NCBI GenBank assembly: GCA_947568835.1 | Contig: OX387604.1 | Location: forward strand, 7,161,860-7,225,859 | Length of the DNA: 64,000 nt | From: Protonemura montana | Taxonomy: Eukaryota > Arthropoda > Insecta > Plecoptera > Nemouridae | Direction of reading: 5' to 3' | Part shown: one piece after another, positions 44,631 to 56,700 of the stretch | How the letters are laid out: every line of letters begins with the position of its first letter | How positions within the stretch are numbered: position 1 is the stretch's first letter | Notes under the pieces: model-generated | The model's input: the letters and a program-made list of their open reading frames with translations, nothing else | Told to the model about the DNA's origin: nothing | Database searches by the model: none | Program-made: the position numbers and the translations under genes

Positions 44631-47600
44631 GTGAGTGCCAGTGCAGTGCTATGCTTCCGGGGAATAAAGGTGTGTGAGAAAAAATGTCAAGAGCAAGTGG
44701 CGGAAGGTCATCGAGCTGGTTATTAGAGGAATTAATATACCGATGTCGCCTATTCGCTATTTTCAGTCCCGATAGATGTTCCCCGCTAGGTTTGCTTACA
44801 AGTATCCTCACTGGGACATACATAGAGCTGTTGCTGTTATCTCATTGGTTTTGTGATTTTATTTGCTCATTGCGTGAATTATTGTTAATATATTTTCAGA
44901 AATAGCATTTTCCTGTTTCATTTGTACTGTTTTAAATTTTCATTTCTGTTAATATAATGTCTGAGCTGGCGATAGAGGTGTTTGAAACCATAAAATATGT
45001 AGCCACGTGCAAAAGGCTAGTTGTATATTGCTCGGCGATTCTAGTCGTTGATGTGGACTATGATGCAAGTTTTTGCACCCAAATGTTATCAACTGAGAAC
45101 ACACACTCTAAAATAATTTTGTCATTTTTTATTCAAAATAAAGAAAGCATGTAGATATTTCTCTAAACATTTACAGCTTTGTTTATTAGTTTAAATAAGC
45201 CACAGGTAAATATTTACCTCTTCATCTGCAATGCCTTCAAACTTTTCTTTTCCCAAAATTGGTTTTCATAAATTAACAATTCCAATCATAATACAACTAA
45301 GTTCCACAGTAGTATTCCCTTGAGATTTTTAAATATCTTAAGCCTTTGTATTGTGAGTCCTTCATAAACACGAGCCTGAACTATGTCAGCTGTGCGTAGC
45401 CCTTCGGCCACAGAAAATGTTTGGTTTTCCCAAGAAAGGTAATCATATTAGCTTGATACTGCTCATTTCAAGCTCATTTGATACCAAAAATACTTTGTCC
45501 GACATATCGGCATCCTTGTATGGGATGAGCTTCTCTATCAGACCAGATTGAGCAAAAAGTGAGTTGACTGATGCCCTACCACTTTATGCATCACTAAGTA
45601 ACTCCTTTGAGATATGTCGTCTAGAAATAAAAACATGGACCAGTAAAATCTCGTTACTTTGAATGCGAAACCACTTAAATCAAGGTGTGCATAAAGACTA
45701 ATCAAAATAGAATAAGTCGTCGTCTTTAAAATGCTCGCAGCTCACAACCATTGCTGGCGAAACATCTTTGCCGATCTTTAAGGCGTGCGTCAATTGCGCC
45801 AACAGCTTTACATTTGTGCGGGGAAATGCATGAAATGATCGATTTAGTGACGGTCTATCACTAAACTGTGGAACAGAATAGAGCCTTCACATATTTTTCT
45901 GCTCTCCTTCTTTTTTTTACACTTTTTTGATGTTGCGCACCTGTTTTATGTACGCGCACACCAATTGAGTTCAGCCTTCGTTACCTAATTAGTTGAACGC
46001 TTGGCCACCTGATGCCACTCACTTAGTTGGTAATCGCGAATATCTGATTGCGTCATTACTGATATGCCTATTGAATGTTTACTAAGTGATAAGAGTTTCC
46101 TAAGCAGAAGAAGAAAATGCAGAGGTGGAACTAGTAACAGTGCGGTTGTGAATTGTGGATTTTCTATAGGCCGCACAGCATTGAGCCCACCAGCGCTGAC
46201 ATTGCTCTTATAAGCGAGCATGATGGCCAAGCAGTGGCAACGCAGTTTCGACGTCCTCCCTCCACGTACACGAACTCGCCAACGCATTCACCAGGGCACT
46301 CACCAGCGCCAGTCAGCGTTCCAGCATTGGTACGCGATATGCTTTTCTACCAGTCAGTCTGTGTCAATACGTGAGAGGTGTGAAGAGCGTTCAAGTCAAA
46401 TTTTCGGTTTTCCTTGCAGCCAACGATGCCACTTCGGGCCCCTGAAGTTCCCGAGCGCATTCGAGCTGGCCCACCGATGCCCATATGCATCCACTTGAAC
46501 CGTGGAGCCGCGGTGGGTAGAGCTCAAGCCCCTGCATCTGTCGTGAGGCCCGCAGGCTCGCCCCGGGTAGCGCTGGCGTCTGCCCAGGGCGCAGGACCGG
46601 TGACACCGGGCCCAGGCCCGCCTCTAAGACGACGCGTCCCCAGCATACCGCCTCCGCCAGTACCCACCAGCGTGGTGCTTCAGCGCGTTTGTACCAGTAA
46701 CGGTGGGCTAGTGACTCCCGCCAGCGAGCAGCTGCCCTCGCAGAAGGGTGCAATTTTGTCAATTATTCACCAGGCTAACGTATCTTTAGCTGGTGAGCAA
46801 ATGAAGAAGGAAGTGGTGGGCCCCAATCTTGTGCTGAGCATCCGAGGCCACCCACCGATTCCGCCACCACACTGCCGACATGGGGCCAAGCCGGGTCTGG
46901 CCAAATTACCTGCGCTCAACCTCCAAGGCAACGGCGTCTGCAATTTCAACAACATTGCTAACATGGCCAATGACACCTCAAATGTCGTTTATCCCTCCAA
47001 ACCAAACAAACCTATTCCGTTGAACGTGGCCTCTTTTCAGAATGGCCCATCACCTAAGGCATCGAAACGACCTAGCCACATCACCGATATACCAAATATT
47101 GGAATGAACTCTAACGACATTTCCAACGGGACATCATACCAAGTCCAAGACACTTCTGAGCTCATCATTCAGCAGAATAACTCTAGCACGCACGCTCCAG
47201 GCATAGGGCAGTCTACTAGAAAGTCTAATCCTTGTCCTGAGTTTGAGGCGCAGGGAGAGCACAATTCCCAACACGCGTGTTCGAACGGGAAGATATCCGT
47301 ACGACAAGACTCGAACGTCTCCAGCGATTCGTATTCCCAGAATTCGTCCCCCAGTTACACGACTAAAACGATGGATACACCGCTGCTGCCACTGCTGCCC
47401 GGAAAATCTGGAAGCAAAATGAGCGCAGCCGCTGCATCCGCTGCCGCAACCGCCGCGGCAGCCGCCGCCGCTAAACTGGCGGTGGGAGTGAAGCCAGGAG
47501 CAACGGTCGGTGAAGCTGAGCCTGGGGGACCTGACCCCAGCAACGGGAACTCGGCCGCTCTCACAAAAAGCATCTCCACGCCTGCATCTTTGCAGACCAT

Positions 47601-50600
47601 CGTGCGTTTTCACCATGGCTCCAACATGTCTCTCCACCACAGGGTAAGTCCGCCGCGCCGCCGGCTTCTATGGTTCACAAAGTCATATCTTGCACTAATC
47701 GAACTAACGCAAGCACTAATAAGCACTTAAGTGCCTACAGAAGCAACGCCGACTATTGTGTGAGAGCGATTTAATAAGCTTATAGACTTCCATGCTGTTC
47801 TATTTCGATTTCCCAAGCGTACATGTATAGTGATACTCTGAATTCATCTTGGTAATGAGGCGACAACTCGTAGGAGCCGAGTTCCATGATCTGGTTTTGG
47901 AGCTAGGATAGAGCTTCGATCTGCCCTATTCTGGTCGTGCGAACTTGCTGAATGGAAGCGGGCAGGCGAGCAATACGTCGCATGGATCCGATTATCATCC
48001 TGGTAATCAGAACAAGGACTCTCCTTACCAAACCTGGAGTCGTTGGATACAATTCCCACGAGCTGCCGGTTGCTTTTGCACCAAACAAAGACGAACAATC
48101 GGGCACAAATCTGCGAGGCTTACGTTTAATTTTCAGTTAGGCGTTCAGACTTAAAAATTAATATGGGTTGCTTGCTTTTGAGGTCGTGTTTAACGATAAA
48201 ATTTCTTTTTGTCTCAACGATTTTTCTGAACAAGATTCGATGCGAAATATTGGTTCTGCTGCCCTGACAGAGTTAGCGACCTACGCGTTTTTGTGTACAG
48301 ATTTGTGCAGTGTTTGTGCAGTATTTTTGTGCAGTATGTGTGTGCAGTGTTTGTTCAGGGTTTGTGTAGTATGTTTGTGTAGGGTTTGAAAAGTGTACAT
48401 CCAGTGTTTGTTCAACTTTTGTTGTTGTTTTTTGGCGTAGATAATCCGCGACATGCGTCGACCCAGCACGCACTATATAACGAGAGGCCGTCTACGATTC
48501 CGGTTCGCACAAGTGTTGTTCAACGCAGTCGCACTACTCGCTATCGCCGGTGGTTTGGCGGCTTACTTCAGAGGTGCGTAGCCAGTCAAGATACACTTCA
48601 CTCGATCCTTGATTCGTGTTTCACGAAACTTGTGTCTACAGGCAAATTCCAACCGGGATGGTATGCATTGCTATTATAAAATATCAAACAGAAGCCACAA
48701 GGGGGAGAGTTTGAGATACGCGTTAACAGCACAGCAAGAGAATTTACATCAGAGATTCCTTGGACCTTTTAATACAAAATTTCCTTCGATTGTTTATTTA
48801 CTATAGCAAAACAGCGTTTTCGAAACCCTCAAAGAAAAACGGCTTAGTTTTTTGAAGATCATGTAATCTCGAAGACTTTCCGAATTTTCCCGCTTGAGAG
48901 AGATAGTTAAAAATGTGTCCCTCTGGTTTTTCACAGCCTACCCTTCTGCAGTGCGCTACGTGAACCAAACGAGTACATCACTCAAAACAGTTACTCTGCA
49001 AGCCAGCAACCCCGCCCCCGGTGAGTTTTTCTAGCTGTTAGTTCTGTCAAATATGCTGTCACATTGACCCCTTAAAACTTGTAGGCACCGGCTAGTCTCC
49101 CGAATCTCCTGTACTTTTTAGGCCCTTGCAACCGCGAGTCTCATTGCTAACACTTACTGCGAGCCGAGTAGTTTACAAAATAATTTCCACCCCTATTACC
49201 ATTTAAGCCAAATGTCTACAGGAGGCCTTGTTTTTTAAAACAATTAATGCAAATTTGAGTATATTCCCGTGACCATGTCAACCGATTTTTGACGGTGAAA
49301 AATTTTTCAGACAGAAAGTAAAGCCCTTAACATACATTGCCCATATTTAACCTAGTTTTCCGTTTCTAATGGGATTTTGTTTAGTATTTCTAGAGCGCTT
49401 GGAAACTTAAACGATTACGGAACAGTGTAATATTGCGGAGTATAACCCTTGGAGGCCACTACAGGAGTTATGGATCAGATCCAAAGAGATAAAAGGGGAA
49501 CTTGCTGATGCCAGCGTCAAAGGTTCTGAGATATTGAGTTTGAGAACGGGAAACTTAAATCTCAAGACTTAAATTCGCAATGCTGACCATAGGTGAGATA
49601 GGTTGCTATCTTCATTTTAACGATTGATTGATTGATTATTGGGGTTGAACGACGCACTGTTTTGACAACTGACCCTGCAGCACTGGTCTAATGGCGTTGG
49701 TAAATGAGAGGATGATGATGAGGATGATGATGAACCTAACCTAGCCTAGAAGAGAGGAGGGAAAACCCGGTGCCAGCACGTAACCTACTCCTTTCGAATA
49801 GCACCAAGGGGACCACCGGCTTAACATCCCTTCCGAAGGACGGTACAACGCAAACAGCAGGATTCCTCCACAAATCCATGCTGTCGAGAGGTTGATAAGC
49901 AAGGCGAATGAAGTTGCTGTACTGACTTGTATCTCTCCAACCTCTCTCTCGAACAGAACTGGTCATGTGTATGATGTCACTCATCCAATACCTGACTCGA
50001 CAGCGCAGTGTCGCTTAACTTCGGTGATCTCACGAGAACCGGTGTTTCCAACATGCCAAACCGCTCGGTTCATTAACGCCTTAAGACCCTATTAATTAGT
50101 GTGAATTTTAGAGGCGAGGTTACATTTGATTAGGTCAAAAGTGTATGGAAACGATATTGCCCCACTAGGTGCGCTGTAACTAGAAATTTAATTACTCACA
50201 TTCCTACAACCGCTTATTTAGCTTTATTTAGCTGTGAATGATGTAATCAGGATGCAGGATCAGGTCTCCACGCACAAGCACCCGCACCGCACATGCACAA
50301 TACAAGGACAAACAACTGGAACAGAAAAACAAACAGAATTGAGTTCGCATGAATAAATAATGAAAGGTATACATGTAGAATAATAGAGTGCTAACAATCC
50401 CTGGTTTCCACATTTAGGCACGAGCTTTATAATAATATCGAGAAATGCTCCATCGGCTACAAATACTCGGAAATAAACCGATTGCATTTTATACCATTTG
50501 GCTGATTACAGTTTAATCCAAATACACAATTAGTTGGAACCAACTCATCTCTCGAACTGTTAAATTTTAATAGTCGTACGAGAAATCATTATGTTAACCT

Positions 50601-53600
50601 AATTATGTGAATTCGCATTATTATATTGTTATTATTCTTCATACCGGCTTTCCCACAAGCGCAAATCAGCAAATCATCAAATCAGGATCAGTAGGTTTCA
50701 ATTGTGAGTGAACGTCAATCATTCCCAAGAAAGTCTATAGTGAACCCCAAGTGTCTCTAGGTACTCCTTGAGTGGTCCATATGAGCGGACATCATTTGTA
50801 CATATCATTATCAATATTTGCCTGTTCCGTGGATGTTTTATTACATTTAGCATACATTTTGCGAACGTGCTTAGAAAAGTTAGAAATTACTCATATTTTT
50901 TCTGAGTTTCAAAGATTGGGTTCAAAATTGAACTGAATTTACTAACTCCAGTAGACTCCCAAAAGAATTCACTTGACAATATAGGTCCATGTAACTTAAA
51001 GTTAACTTTTTTGATGTGCCAGTAGGTTTCGGAACGCCCAGTGCAGTATATTGTTCTGGTTACGGAATGATTGATTGATTCTATAGTGGGTTTTAACGAC
51101 GCATTCTTTTGACAACATGCCAAAAGGCACTGGTCTTATGTGGTCGGTGAATGAGTGGATGAGGATGAGGATGAGGATAACGATGAACCTAACCCAACTT
51201 TGAAGGGAGGAGAGGAAACCCGGTGCCGGCACGAAGCCTACTCATGTCGAAGAGTACCAAGGAGCCCACCGGCTCAACGTCCCTTTCGAAGGACGGTACA
51301 ACGCGAACAACAGGATACCTCCACAAATCTATGCTGTCGAGAGATTGATAAGCAATGCGAATGAAGTTTCTGTACTAACTTTCATCCCTCCAACCTCTCT
51401 CCCAAACAGAACTGGTCATGTGTATGACATTCATCCAGCGCAGTGTTGACTAACTTCGGTGATCTCACTAGAGCCGGTGTTTCCAACTCACCGTTAGGCG
51501 GTTACGGAATGGATCCAGTACAAGATTCGTTTTCTGGCCTAGTAGATCCCGTAGCTTTCGGAACGCGACCAAAGGGAGCACCACTGTTTGAGCTGTCAAA
51601 CAAATTTGAAGTTAATAAGCTTAGGAAAATTCAATATTAGGCAGGCAGGTGGTCTACAGGGCAAAAAAAGTTAGTGAATTTATAGTTTACATGAATGTAA
51701 AAGCACTTATAAATTCACAAGTCAGCTGCAAACTTGAAGGTCATGTTAAAAAAGTTGTAGTCGTTACATCATCGCTTGTTGCGTTCTATTTATAGATAAC
51801 TCTTGCCGGCGCATTAATAATTGGATATTACAAAACAAACACTCTGAGAAAATATGAATGAAAAAGTCTTCCTTTTGTTTAAGATTGTAATCAGACAATC
51901 CTTGCTTCATTACTTTCGGTTGCCTCTCAGCATCCTTGAGTTTGGCAAGAGGTGGGGTTTGGGTAGTAGATGCTGAACCCACTGGGCCAGTTAGCCAGTG
52001 ATTACCTTGAAATAAGCTCTTCATAATTCTCCAAACATTAATTGATTTAAGAGTTGGGAAGTAAATATCTAGACTACCATTTAAAGTTCTAAAACAAACC
52101 TGACGACACTAACATTTTGGAAGTCTCAGTTATTGTCATTAAGATCCTGAACAATTCACACATTTTCAGAAAGAACCACTTTTTTACATCACCGTTTTAA
52201 ATTAATAAACTAAATGCTCAGTACTTTTATAAAAATACAGAAATCGGACTAAATTGACAATTTTGGAAAACGGTAGAAAAAACCTTCAAAACAGAGATAT
52301 CAAATAATTTTTTTGCTCGACCGTCATCTGTATTTTCAGAATTTCTTGCCATCAAAACCATTCACGTTTTACATCAAACCACGCAATAAACGGATCGAAG
52401 CTAGAAGAGTATTTGTGTCACGTTACCATCGTTCTAAGGTAATGTCAGACATGAGCCCAGTGCCCACTTAGTAGGCACAGGCAGTCGTGTGATTTACTAG
52501 TACAATCTATGCTAGTACTCTGTCATTCACAACACTCGGATGAAAATGGGCATGGTCCTTGGACTGCAAAAGCTGAACACACCTTTAGGTTCAGTGACGC
52601 CGATACGATCTGATAGGGTAAACCACAGTGAAGATGACAGGGTTAGACAAAAGGTCATGGACAGAATCTGTGACAGGAGACGAGGGAATGCACCCACGAA
52701 GTAGTGAAAGAAATGTTTCTGTTCAGGGATCTGTCTGCCTGTGATTGTCACCTTCTGCTCCTACCATCGAGTTCCCTACAACTTCACGATGTTTCCGAAC
52801 TACATGGGACACTTCACGCAGCGTGACGCGCAATCCGTAAGTCTTTTTTTCTATTACCTAAGCTTGCACTGCAATCTGAGTTGGTTGATTGAGTGAGGTT
52901 GGTTGAGGTCTACATCGCTCCGGTTCAACAACTAAATCAGATGCACTTACTTTAAGTTAAGGGTCTGTTTATTCCTCAACCACCCATTGAATAAATGGAC
53001 CAAAGCTTTGTTTACAAGTAAACGCGTTTTTCAACCGAGAGGGGTCTTTTCTTACAAAAGTTAAGAAAGCTAAAATAACGCAGTGATCGTTTTCACCGTA
53101 AGGTGGCGATTTCAAGCTCCGTAAAATTTTACTTTTTATGATGCTGGACGCGTATATTTTGAAAAGCAGAGCCCATGGACTATTAAATAAACGTATCGCT
53201 AAAGCGACGCAAGAAAAGAAAGAAAAATCGGCTACTGTAAATCGAACACTCGTTGGTTGATCCTGGTCAGCATTTTCCCACCACCATCGTCCTTCGTCAT
53301 CATCTCAATCGAGACTATCCTATTTACTACACTTTAGTCTAGACATCGTAATGAGAGTGATTTATGGTGATTGAATTGATAAGAAATCACTTCGGAATCG
53401 AATTACCCAAACTCCGAAGGGACCACCACTTAACGTTCTTGCCGATAAAGTTAGAGGGTCAAAGTTCTGATTTTGATTCCTGCTCTAGTCTCTACACGCC
53501 GCGAGGCTGCGGGTATTATGGCAAGCAACCGCTGAAACTCAAGAAGTTGAACTAGGGTAAACCCTTAGGGAAGCTAAGAAACATCATCTGGAATAAAGTC

Positions 53601-53709
53601 ATATGCTATGTGACGTTTTTCTGGTGAAATGACTTGATATATAACTTCTCAAGATACAAGTTATAATTTGAAACGAGTGAGCTCAATGTTAACTGTTAGT
53701 TGTGGTTGC

Positions 53710-53750
<41 letters not shown>

Positions 53751-56700
53751 ACGATGTCGACACGATTATTTAATGACTGAGCCGTGTCACTCTTGTGAAT
53801 AATATTCTTTATCCGCCGCTAAAAGTTGACCATTATTGGCTTGACATATATGTTTCATGCGAAACTATTTAACTGCAAATTCCATCTCATGCATACTTTA
53901 TGAAATTCTCCAGACAAAGCTAATAATCGGCTTTGCTCTATAAAGACAAGCCGATTGTTTATTTTTATTACCATAGTTTTAATTCCATTATCTACTCAAG
54001 CGTCGGTGTCGTCTATCTTCCAGGCATGTCAATTCCTATTTTACTATAATAGGAAACAATTTCACCGTCTTTCCTATCCTGTTAGAAAACTTACAACAGG
54101 TATCAGGTACAAGCGTGGAGATCAATTTCTGCTATGGAAATATGTGGTCATGTTTATAGAACATCATTATATTCCAATCCCCTTTGTCATTCCAGGAATA
54201 CAAGTCGTTATATTTTCTCGTCCGTTTAAAAAGCTAAAACCTCTCAATTGTTAGTTTATTTTTGTCAAGACTTAGATGTGTATGTAGTAAAGTGAAAGTC
54301 TAAGCACTCGTAAGAAAGAGTGTTCAGCAGTTTCTGGCATTTCCAAAAATTATTATAAAACAGCTTTATAATAGTGTCGTGAACGCTGACCAATTTTGCT
54401 CAGGACTGCAGAGAAATTTTGTAATGAGTCTCTAAATGCATAACAAGGGAACTGAAATAATTAGTAAAATTTTATTTTAAGATATCATGAACCCTTTAAG
54501 CAGGCTGTAAGGTTTTTGTCAAAAACATAGTGTCATATCTTAACTTATCCACTTATTTCTGTATGCCAATCTCAATTTTGGCCTCACATTTTTAATGACA
54601 CTATAGTAATGATAATATTTGTGTATTGTCCCTATCAATCAATTTCATGGTATACCGACTGTCAGTAACTAAAACCAACTAAAAATAATACTAAAAACTA
54701 AACTCTCAAATCTTTTGTAATTTTTCTGTTCTAGTAATATTTATTAATAAGTAATAATTTATCGAGTAATGACTCGCTATATTGTCTATTGAAGACTGCT
54801 AGGAACAAAAATACTCGAAACATGACCAAGAATTTTCAGGGCACAGCGCAAAAACAACAAGACCCCTTCATGAATAAAATGAGATTCGCCATGAGAACAA
54901 AAAATAAAACTTGTCGAAATAAGATCCGTGATTTTCATCGGCAACGTGGCTTGCATGGAAAAGTGAAAACATTGAACGAACATCACTCTGTGCTAGTCTT
55001 GGGTTACGTAACACTTTTTCCTGATTCCAGCTTTGATATTTCTCGATCGAAGAGACGGACAAGTAACAACACCTTCAAGCTAAAAACGAATTCAATAAGT
55101 CGAATCGGAGTCGCACTACTGCCAACATTCTAAAACTAAATGTTCTGACTGATTCAAAAAGATGCTTTTTAAATATTCTATAAGTTGCTAAAATTCGTGT
55201 TAGAGTGTCACAAAAATGTGCATCCAATCGGGGAATCGAACACCTTTCTCGGTTGTTGCGCTAACCACGGCCGTGTATAGAGGGTTTAAGTGCCGGGTTC
55301 TCAGTAGCCCGTTAAGAACCTAACAGTTCGTTAAATTGTTATTTGCTTGGCAACAGCCTATCAGATAATGCTTTTGTTTGTTTACGCATGTTAATAATCT
55401 CACGTGCCACTAAAAACCGGCAATAAGTGCATTAGATGAGAATGACAGCTCTCCAACGGGAAGAACAAGGAGGTTGTGAATACTCACAGTTACCCTGCTT
55501 CTAGTTTGAGTAATTTTACACTTGCTCGACATCAATTTAAAATCAGGTAACTCCAATATGACGTTGGATACATTTTATAGGGGTTAATTCTTAGTTAAAT
55601 TAATTAAGAAAAAAACTTCAGAAAGTTGTATTTCTGCGTCTCACCTAGATGCTGGGTTTTAAACAACAGTTATCTTTCCGAAAAGCGATGATATCAGAGT
55701 GAACTAACCAGTGCAGCGTACCTAGATACTTTATTTAACTTTCTTCTATCTATAATTTAAGCTTAAAGTAAATAATTGCGAAAAGCAGAACAAGAAATCT
55801 ACCGTATTTTTGTGAACGTAGTAAATTTAATTACTTATTTTTTCGCTGTGATCCCCCTTCCCCTCTTTTGTAAATCATTATTTTTAAACATTCGTTGGAA
55901 ATTAAAAAAAAAAAAACGTATATCTTCTGAAAAGATTTTTAAATCTAGCTACATTTTACAGTATCATGTATCTGTAAATACATGAAATGCAATATCATTT
56001 TAATATCATATCTTGATTCTAGATAACTTTGTTATCTACAAAGTCTTGTCATAGTCTTGTCACTTAATAAGATGAAACCTCCACTCAAAACACTAGTTTT
56101 AGGCTATAGAGGCACCCTCAATGTCGAAGAGATTTTATTTCATTGCATCTCGAATGCAACTGCATCGAGCGTACATGTCTGATCACAATGCAATCCGATA
56201 CACTCAATCGTACAAGGCAAAACAACGACAAATCAGTTTCATATGTGGCTCATCGAATTGAGTTTGTGCATTGAATTTAGTACGTGCTCTCGATTAGCAT
56301 TCACTTCAATTAGGGCGCTCTAATCCGCAACGTCGGGAGGAATTGGAGCTGTATTTGTGTTGCATATCATCATTGGATTTGGCTCCAGCCTCGTCGATCG
56401 AGCCATGAAGCCCCCTCCCCCCCATCCTCCCCCTTCCACAATGGTGCTACTTGCACAAGAACGCCGCGCACAAGGGTAGCGATGTCCCAAAAAAAAATTA
56501 AATTAAATTATTGTTGAGCTCCACAATTTCCAGGGCTTATTTGCTTACACATATATAGACAGATTCACTCTCATTTCATTGTCTCGTTATTAAAAAAAAA
56601 AAAAAAACAAACAAACAAAGGACAAGATTTAATTTTTGCGAAAAACCTACGGGAAACATGGTGTGGGTGCATAATCGTCGTGCAGAAGTTACTTAAGAAT

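Noticed and set aside
46391-47640. Minus-strand frames opposite the large Corin exon
   Set aside because: Shadows of a GC-rich exon; the plus-strand frame has correct splice borders and phase.
49730-49745. Telomere-like aacctaacctagcc
   Set aside because: Two or three imperfect units that belong to the SINE consensus and recur in every copy; not a telomeric array.
49960-50067. A functional 5S rRNA gene
   Set aside because: Only part of 5S is present with many changes, there is no terminator, and it is joined to a repeat body with LINE-type target duplications.
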